Below are positions 24,087-32,200 of a DNA stretch of 64,000 bases, piece by piece (position 1 is the first letter of the stretch; the number at the start of each line of letters is the position of its first letter). Origin of the DNA: Hypsibius dujardini. Taxonomy: Eukaryota; Tardigrada; Eutardigrada; Parachela; Hypsibiidae. The notes beneath the pieces are model-generated. The model saw only the letters and a program-made list of their open reading frames with translations. It made no database searches and was not told the origin of the DNA. The stretch is from assembly GCA_001579985.1 (NCBI GenBank), contig LRSR01006750.1, positions 80,245-144,244 on the forward strand, written 5' to 3'. A program made the position numbers and the translations under genes.

Positions 24087-24528
24087 AACAAAACCGGGTT
24101 AACGAGACCGATAAAAGTGGGGGAACGGCGAGCAAGAGCGGAACCGGGCAACGGAGGATTGGAAGACCCCAACATGGCCAACCAAGGTAGATGAAATTTT
24201 GTCTTTGAGATATTTAAATTGAAGCAGATTTTTGAAGTTTGTAATATCATGGACGATTGATATCACTGTACTAGTTAATACTGTTTGCTTTTAATTTGTA
24301 GTTAGAAGAACTGAACATGTTATATAGTAATGTTAATTGATGATGGGTACTAGTAAATTTATATTTTGGTCAAAATTTGACTTTCTTTTATTTCGATCTA
24401 TTCGGAGCTCATATACAGTTAGGTCGAATGCTACTGTGATGTAAAAAAAAATTTACACAAGGATTAGTTTAAGTACTGCAATCCTGGCTGCGTCCGAAAG
24501 CGGTATTCCGACCAGGAGAAATAACGAT
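24087..24528 (+). other. 5' leader of the retroelement
   Basis: It contains a seven-codon reading frame starting ATG at 24174 that ends almost at once. A possible splice donor (CAAG|GTAGAT at 24187) overlaps it. I found no acceptor that would join that ATG in frame to gag. The gag frame is open from 24445 but has no ATG in the leader. Confidence 0.5.
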
Positions 24529-26232
24529 TTGAGCGATATCTCGCTCCATGATTTAGTCAGGCAGAAGGAAAAGGAAGCCGCTGCTAAGAAGAGAGCTGAG
24601 AGGGCGGTAAAGAAAGCCGTCGCAACACAGGTAGAGTCAGACATTGAGGTTGCGCAGCTAATCGAAGCGGGGGAAGAGGAGGAGGATCCAACCAATAATT
24701 CGGAAATCGCTTTAGAAGAGGGTGGGGCTGGCATAGAACAAGAAATTGAGGGCGGAATGGCCGTGATTGATGCGCAGGCGTTGGGTGTCTTACTACAAGG
24801 GTTACAAGCCACACAAAATAAGAATGTTCGCGCGGGTGATCTGCCTGTCTTCGGTGGCCAACCGCATGAAGATGCAGCAGAGTTTTTTCGTAAATATGAG
24901 GCTTGTGCAGTAGCTCGAGGGTGGGATGACCAGGACAAAGTACAAAATATTGGGATGGCTTTTCAGAAAAGCCCCTTGATGTGGCTTGAAGCTAACCCCA
25001 ATCGACCCTGGAACGACCTAAAAGCCGAATGTTTGAAAGTATTCGGAAAATCGAGAATAGATTACGATTTGGCTGGTGAGACGGGCCGCATGCTTATACA
25101 GGAAGACCCGATGTCGTACGTGTATCATCAAATGGCGTTTATAAATTCTACCAACCCAAACGCTACGGAGGCAGATAGAGTAACCCGACTGTTTGATGGT
25201 TTACCATCTAGTTTGAAGGGTAATTTTATAGAACACATGCCCCAAAGTGTGGACGTTTTTATGGAAAAGCTTAAAAATATCCAACGTAAAAGGGCATATC
25301 ATCAGAAAGCGATGTTTGATGGGCCATTAAATATAAACAGCTGGCCGGAGTCTCATGGGCATCCCTCCATTAGTGGTGGTCTGCAAAATATGTTTGGGAG
25401 GGTTAATGCGGCTGCTTATCCTCAGCAGGCCTTAATGACCACTATGGCGGCAGTCAATCCGAGACAGGGATCGTTGACTGGCCACATGGCCGGGGGTCTG
25501 GGTTTTAGCGCGGCTCAATTGCTAGCCAATTTATCTGGATTGTCCGGGCAAACAAATCAAGCTTTAGACTTGACAATTAAGCCAGAGCTCTTGACGGCAT
25601 ATACAAACATACCGCACACACAGACCAGTTTGACCGATCAAGTGACCCAGATAGTGAAAGAGGCAAATCAAGAGACAGAAATTCAACAGCTGAAAGAAAA
25701 GATACAGCAAATAACCAAGCGACAGGAACAGATGTCTCTACCAGTCCGAAATAATCAACAGAGCCAGAATATTAAACAGAACTTAAATAGAGACGTCGCA
25801 CCAGATGGCCGCCCCATATGCCGCCGGTGTTTTCAACCGGGTCATATCGCGCGCTTCTGTAGGTCAGGGCAACAAGTTAATTATCAATCCAGCCAAAACC
25901 AGAATAGGGATCTACGCCGCAACGCCCCCTTTAATCAATCAATTGTGACTCGAGAAAGATTTGCCACCAATGGTCCGCCACTGGACCGATTCCAAAGATC
26001 GCTACCATATCAAGGGCAAGCAACAGTACCGTATGTTACAACTGCACCAGCGGCCCCGCCACAGTTGTCTCTTCCGTCAATACCGCAGTACTATGTAACG
26101 CCCCCCGCACCGTCCAACGGACACATGCAGTACGTGACCCCTAGCTACGTGCAGATAGCGAATGGAGAGCCAAGCTACACACAAGCACCGTTTATCCAAA
26201 ATAATGTCGGCGCTAGAGTAGCGGAAAACTAG
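24529..26232 (+). CDS. gag: Gag-like polyprotein of the LTR element
   Basis: About 567 codons. The N-terminal part is highly charged (lysine/alanine-rich, then a glutamate run), probably a coiled coil. Residues about 100-270 look like a Ty3/Gypsy gag capsid region (GDLPVFGG...AAEFFRKYEAC, WLEANPNRPWNDLKAEC). A single CCHC zinc knuckle (C-R-R-C-x4-H-x4-C, about 25819-25860) is followed by a Pro/Gln-rich tail. The start is odd: position 24529 is a TTG and the frame is open from 24445, yet the first in-frame ATG is at 24757, well inside the conserved-looking frame. Initiation at a non-AUG codon, use of a spliced 5' exon, or true start at 24757 are the options. It ends TAG at 26230-26232. Confidence 0.9.
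   Translation: MSDISLHDLVRQKEKEAAAKKRAERAVKKAVATQVESDIEVAQLIEAGEEEEDPTNNSEIALEEGGAGIEQEIEGGMAVIDAQALGVLLQGLQATQNKNVRAGDLPVFGGQPHEDAAEFFRKYEACAVARGWDDQDKVQNIGMAFQKSPLMWLEANPNRPWNDLKAECLKVFGKSRIDYDLAGETGRMLIQEDPMSYVYHQMAFINSTNPNATEADRVTRLFDGLPSSLKGNFIEHMPQSVDVFMEKLKNIQRKRAYHQKAMFDGPLNINSWPESHGHPSISGGLQNMFGRVNAAAYPQQALMTTMAAVNPRQGSLTGHMAGGLGFSAAQLLANLSGLSGQTNQALDLTIKPELLTAYTNIPHTQTSLTDQVTQIVKEANQETEIQQLKEKIQQITKRQEQMSLPVRNNQQSQNIKQNLNRDVAPDGRPICRRCFQPGHIARFCRSGQQVNYQSSQNQNRDLRRNAPFNQSIVTRERFATNGPPLDRFQRSLPYQGQATVPYVTTAPAAPPQLSLPSIPQYYVTPPAPSNGHMQYVTPSYVQIANGEPSYTQAPFIQNNVGARVAEN
26224..26232 (+). promoter_or_regulatory. Probable -1 ribosomal frameshift site at the gag stop
   Basis: The pol frame lies at -1 to gag and opens only at 26217, so the overlap is about 15 bases. 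Immediately before the gag TAG the sequence is G-GAA-AAC-TAG, a plausible slip site. The pol frame has no early ATG, so fusion by frameshifting is the simplest way to express it. Confidence 0.5.
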
Positions 26233-29200
26233 TGCCCGGAACTTTCATAGGATGGGTAAGTTCGTCAGGGGACAAGAAGCCCATCGAGGGATCAGCAAAC
26301 AAAGTTGGTGCAGTGACAGTTGAAGTTAAGGTAGACGGTCATGAAGCCGTATGCGTACTAGATAGCGGTAGTGCAATTTCACTTATCTCTAGCAGGTTTG
26401 TAAAAAAACACAATATTAAAAAAAGAGAATGGAACGGGCCATTAGTAACGGTATGCTCTGGTGACATTTTAAAGGTCATTGATGCATGCAAGGTATGCGT
26501 GGAAGTACTAGGATTAAATCAATGTGGAGATTGTGGGATTATGGAAAATTTTCCGTACGATATTTTGTTAGGGGTTGATTTCCTAAATAAAACACCTTTG
26601 TTGATGGATTTCAGAAATTCTGTTCTACTACGAGTAGATGACGTTACCAAAGAAGTATTTAGCATGAGGTTATCTTCTTCTCCCAGAGTCATTGCATGTG
26701 GTAATAATGAGATTGCATATCAGGAAAAGCCATCATCGTTGCCGAGGTTAAAGAGAATGCAGGAGTTTGAGTGGACGGATAAAGCTGGGATTGAGAAAGA
26801 GAAGTTTGAGGAGGGGTTTAAGCGTCAGACCGAGGTGAAGACTGCACAGGATAGGCTGGAGAATAAGAAGACATTAGTACAGTACTGCAGATTTTGCGGA
26901 GAGCAGGTAGTGGGTGTATGTCCTAAAGGAACAGTAATTGGTGGGGAATGTGTGTTAAAACACGCTTGTGAGGAGAAAGGGAAGACGTGTGCAAGAGAGC
27001 AGCGCGATGCAGAGGGGCTTATTAATGAGGATATCATTAGAGAGGGCGAGTTATTTGCTTTGTTTACGGAGGGAAAAATGGATGGCGATAATGGGTGCTC
27101 AGTTACACCAAACGATGTGGCTATTAAAGAGCAATTATGTAGAAGTGATTACCGTATGGGTACACATATAGATTTTTCAGATTTGGAGCAGGAAGACGAG
27201 GTGAATGAGAGAGATGAGGTCTGGTTCCCATCTGCAAAGTCTTTGGAAAAAGCCTGGCCGTACGAAGTGGTTGACGATACAGTGTGGGACAACTTAGTAG
27301 TTGGTGGAACGGAATGTCAAAAGCAAAGGTTGTTTGATGTTTTAAGACAGACGCCAGAGGTTTTCCCTACGCGGGCAGGTAGGCTAGGGAAATGCACTAT
27401 CGCACAACATTTTATTGAAACAGGAGACGCAAAACCTGTGCGGCAGCCTTTGCGCCGTTTCAGCCCGTGGAAGGAAGCAGAAATAAATAAGCAAGTAAAT
27501 GAGATGCTTGAGCTAGATGTAATTGAACCCTGTCAAAGTGAATGGGCGAGTAATGCTGTAGTAGTGCCTAAAAAGGATGGATTTCGGGTAGCAACAGATT
27601 ATCGCAATTTAAATTTATTAACAAAAAAAGACGCTTATCCTATGCCTAATGTCAGTAGTTTGTTCGATTCACTGCATGGGTCTGCTGTATACACTAGTTT
27701 AGATCTGTTTTCCGGATATAATAATATCGAGGTAGCCGAACAAGACAGAGACAAAACAGCGTTCATTGTGCCTGGTGTACCCGGTGGGCAATTTCGTTAT
27801 AAGCGAATGCCGTTCGGATTATGTAATGCGGGTGCAACTTTTGCACGAGTCATAGATACAATCTTTAATGACATAAAGATGAAGTACGTTTTACCTTATA
27901 TTGATGATTTTACGGTATTCTCTCCTGATTTTGAGACACATTTAATTCACGTAGCAGAGGTCTTCCGAAGGTTAAAAGAGGCGGGGTTAAAAATTAAGTG
28001 CTCAAAGTGTACATTCGTTCAGACGAAAGTCAAATTTTTGGGGCACCAAATTTCCGCCGCAGGATTGGAACCCGATGAGGGGAAAATAGAAGCCATAGCC
28101 AAAATGCCACGCCCAAAATGTCTTAAGGCGGTCCGATCGTTTTTGGGGCTTGGAAGTTACTATAGAAGGTTTGTCAAAGATTTTGCTACTATTTCCGCCC
28201 CACTGGTAGATCTGACCAAAAAAGATGTGTTTTTTGCATGGAGCGAGCAGCGTGAGGCTGCGTTCCAAGAGATAAAACGGTGCTTGATTAATTATCCCAT
28301 CACGAGACACTTTGACCCATCAAAGTCGGTCGAAATTTGGACGGACTGTAGTAAGGTAGGATGTAGTGCCATTCTAATGCAGAGGATCGGCGAGAGCGAT
28401 CATCCAGTAGCCTATGCGAGCAAAGCTCTAAATAAGCATCAGCAAAATTACAGTGCCACCTCTTTAGAATTATGGGCTGTAGTTTACGGAATTGAGAAAT
28501 ATTCAATATACATATGTACTAGTATTCCATTTGTGGTGGTCACGGATCATAGTGCTATAGTACCCTTGTTGAAGACAAAAGATCCCGTGGGGAGACTAGC
28601 TAGGTGGATATACCGAATTGCTCCATATAATTTTACGGTTAAATACAGGCCCGGAAAAGATAACCTTCTAGCAGATGTATTAAGCCGCTATCCCATAGAT
28701 GAGACGAAGAGGTCACCGCCAGACGGCAATGGAGTCCCGCTATATTTTTTACCAAAAGTGGACATGCCAACCCTACAACGACAGGATGCATTAGCTAATC
28801 CAATTATTGAGGCGCTGGAAAACGTTGAAAATGTAGATCATAAGCATCGTGCCTTATACTATACAATAAAAAATAATATATTGTATAGAAAGGTAGAAAG
28901 AGATGGGCGACCATACTTGCTACTGTACATACCAAAGCAAATTGAAAAAGAGCTGCTAGAGGAGGCTCACGATTCGATTTTGAGCGGTCATTTGGGTATT
29001 TCAAATACATTCGAGCGTATTCGTACTAGGTACTATTTCCCTGGGTGTTTAGAAAAAGTAGCGCGCTTTGTCGCGTCGTGCGAGAGTTGTCAACACCGTA
29101 CGGGCGGACCATTCAAAAAAGGGGGGTATTTGCAGCCGCTCCACGTATCAGGTATAATGAAGCGTGTGCATTTAGATTTTTTAGGTCCTTTTCCAGTCAG

Positions 29201-32200
29201 TTCAAAAAGGTGCCAGTATGTAATTCTGGCTATATGTCCATTCTCAAAATACATAATGGCTAGGGCGGTACCAAATGCCACCGCAATTGCAGCTGCTCAT
29301 TTTTTAGTTGAAAAGGTTATACTCGTACATGGGTGTATGTCCGAAATTTTGACAGATAGAGGAATGCACTTCAGAGGATCTATGATGCAGCAAATTTTAA
29401 AGCTGCTTAATATCAAGCATTTGCTCACGACCAGTTACCACGCCCAATGTGACGGGATGGCAGAACGGGCTATAAAATCCTTTGTTAATATTATGTCACA
29501 CTATGTTAGTGAAGACCAGAAAAATTGGTGTCAATTAGTACCGTATGTGGAATGGGTAATGAACACAATGAAATCCGAAACGACAGGGTTTTCCCCGTTT
29601 TCACTAACCTTTGGGCGAGAGCCAACTCAGCCCATGGACCTGGCTCTAGGGTATGACGGATTTCAGGAAGTTGGTGATCCGTCAGAATATACGACGTGTG
29701 TAAAAGAATGGTTAGAAAGTGCCCGTCAAATAGCCTTAGAAAAGGTTAATTCCACGCATGACAAAGAGGCTAATCGTTTTAATGCAAAACGGAAGGGAAT
29801 TAGTTTTGTGGCTGGTGATTTGGTCCTCGAATGGAAGCCCACTGGGGCTGAAGCACTGGCAACCAAATTGCTCAAACGATGGGTGGGTCCATACATTGTA
29901 GTCAAGCAAACCAGCCCAGTAAATTACCTTGTCAAATCTTTGACTGGAAAACCGAGCTCGCATGTGGTACATGTAGAAAGGTTGAAAATTTTTAAGATGC
30001 GTGACCTGAATAACGATCATGATGCGCATGAAAAATTCGAAGAGAAACGCATTGGACTAATTAACTACCCTAATCCGAAAGTGGAAACTGTCGATATGAA
30101 TGAAGGTCACGGCGGTAATATGGATAAAAACAAAATTTGCATTGATCCTGTCATTAAACCGCAGCGCACGCGTAACAAGCCCGACCGCTTCGGCTATGCT
30201 AATGATGTGCTGTTTCTTAATTTAGTAACAAATACACAATCCAGCTGGGAGATGGTGGGCAATGTAATTTCTGATACGGCACAGTCCCCCGTGGAGATGG
30301 AAATAGATATGAGGCCACCTTCCGCAATCAAGCCCCCGTCGCCGTACTATATGGAGGACAGCCCACCCATTAGCTGGTCACCATACTGTCATTCGCCCAG
30401 AGCAGACAGCATTGATGAGGGCATTACCGAGCGGGCGTCGCCGTCGTCGTCGCTGGTCGTCTCCGTCGAACCGTCCTCGTCGATAACAATCACCATTGAG
30501 CAGCAGACCAGCATTGCTGCCACCGCGCACACCCATTTGCCCGCCACAGCTGTCAGTCGAGAAGAGCGTAGGGAGCGTCTTTGGCAGCAGTTAGTCCGGG
30601 AGACGGAAGGAGAACAGGAGAGGGACGTGCAACATGACGGCAGCAGGATTTCTCCATCAAATGACCCTCATGTCCACTGTATATGTGCGTACGCAGTAGC
30701 TGAGGCAGTGGACCCTAGGCCAGTGACTTTGTTTGGTCCACGTAAGAGAATATGTCACGTCACATGTGAGGTGAGCCACCAGATGGGTACTGTACGACAA
30801 TACCGCTGTCTGGGCGATTCTCAGGCCAGTGGGGTTCGACTACACCGTGCTCAGGCAGTCAGTTGGCCATGTGTCAGACATTTAGAAATGATTACCAATC
30901 ATCAGGTGTGCAGATGCAATGTGTTTCCCAGTACACGTAAACCAAAAAATATGGTGATTTGTCCACAGGGTCACATGTATCATCCCAAGTGCTCCGTGCA
31001 ATGTTTTCACTGCTCTGGAGGACTCGAGTCTCCGTTGCATTTGGCAAATGAGCGGGTGTGCGGAAGTTTTGGTACCAGGGACTTGGTCCGCGAGCGGTTC
31101 CGTCAAGAACCAAGGAACTCAGGCAACTTTTTACGAGAAATTCCTTGCACCAAAGAGTCCCTTCAGTTTGCCACAGTTCCCCGCGCATCGAATGACCCGT
31201 CCAAGGGTTACGATTTGTTAATGATTGGGAACTCAGCAAGTCACAGTGAGGGGTCCATTCATTCGACCGTTTTAGACAGTCACATTCTACAGTATGATAA
31301 CTCACTTGTCCACTCATATACACAGTTAAGTGAGATGTCAATGCGTTTGAAGGGCAACCCGTTGATCCCCATGTTGGATAGTCTCTATCATGCGGTTTGT
31401 CTCGAGTGCAAGCCTTTAGTCTCGGTACCAATAGCTGTCGCCGCTATTCATTCATTACTACCGGCTCCATCCGATGAGGAACAGACTGTCCGTCCAGACA
31501 TGCCAACTCCATTACAGTCGCTGCTTCCCTACACGTCTCTCCACATGGGATATCACGGATGGCGGTCCCCGTGTTTGTGTGCCAGTATGATTGACACTTC
31601 CTGCCAGATTCCCCAGTCCTATAACATCACTCATCGCCTCGGCACCGTGGGAACATGTGATGCGGTATTCGTCTGCAGTAATGGCGGAGTTAGTCGCTGC
31701 ACCCAAGTACAGCAGCGAACCGGCCTGTACCAGGAAGGTAGGGACCGGTATCAGCCATGGGCCACCTTCTACTGCTTCGAGCATTTCAGACGAGCATTGG
31801 AACACGAGCTATGCGTATGTGGCGTTTTTCCCGAGCAACGTTTGCAGACTGATTTTACGATCTGCCTAAGGGGTCATCTATATCACACCCGATGCGCTCG
31901 AACGTGTCCCCACGAACCTTGCCGCGGCGCCACCGTAGGAGGACCTCTACGTCCAGATGCGATTCCGTCTTTTGATCAGCACAAGTTTAGCTTCGGTGCT
32001 CGAAAAACAGGCGACGGACCCGGATTTATGGTAAGACTAATTGGGCAAGTCTATAATTCCACTCATATAGAGGTCGACGCGATACCGTTTCTTAATGATG
32101 AGTCTATGGTCCAGTCCCATCTCTTCAGTTGTTTTGGGTGTGGTTCCCTAGTTAGATATTGGCTTCACGGAAATGATCAGTTATTAGCCAAGGGGGAGTG

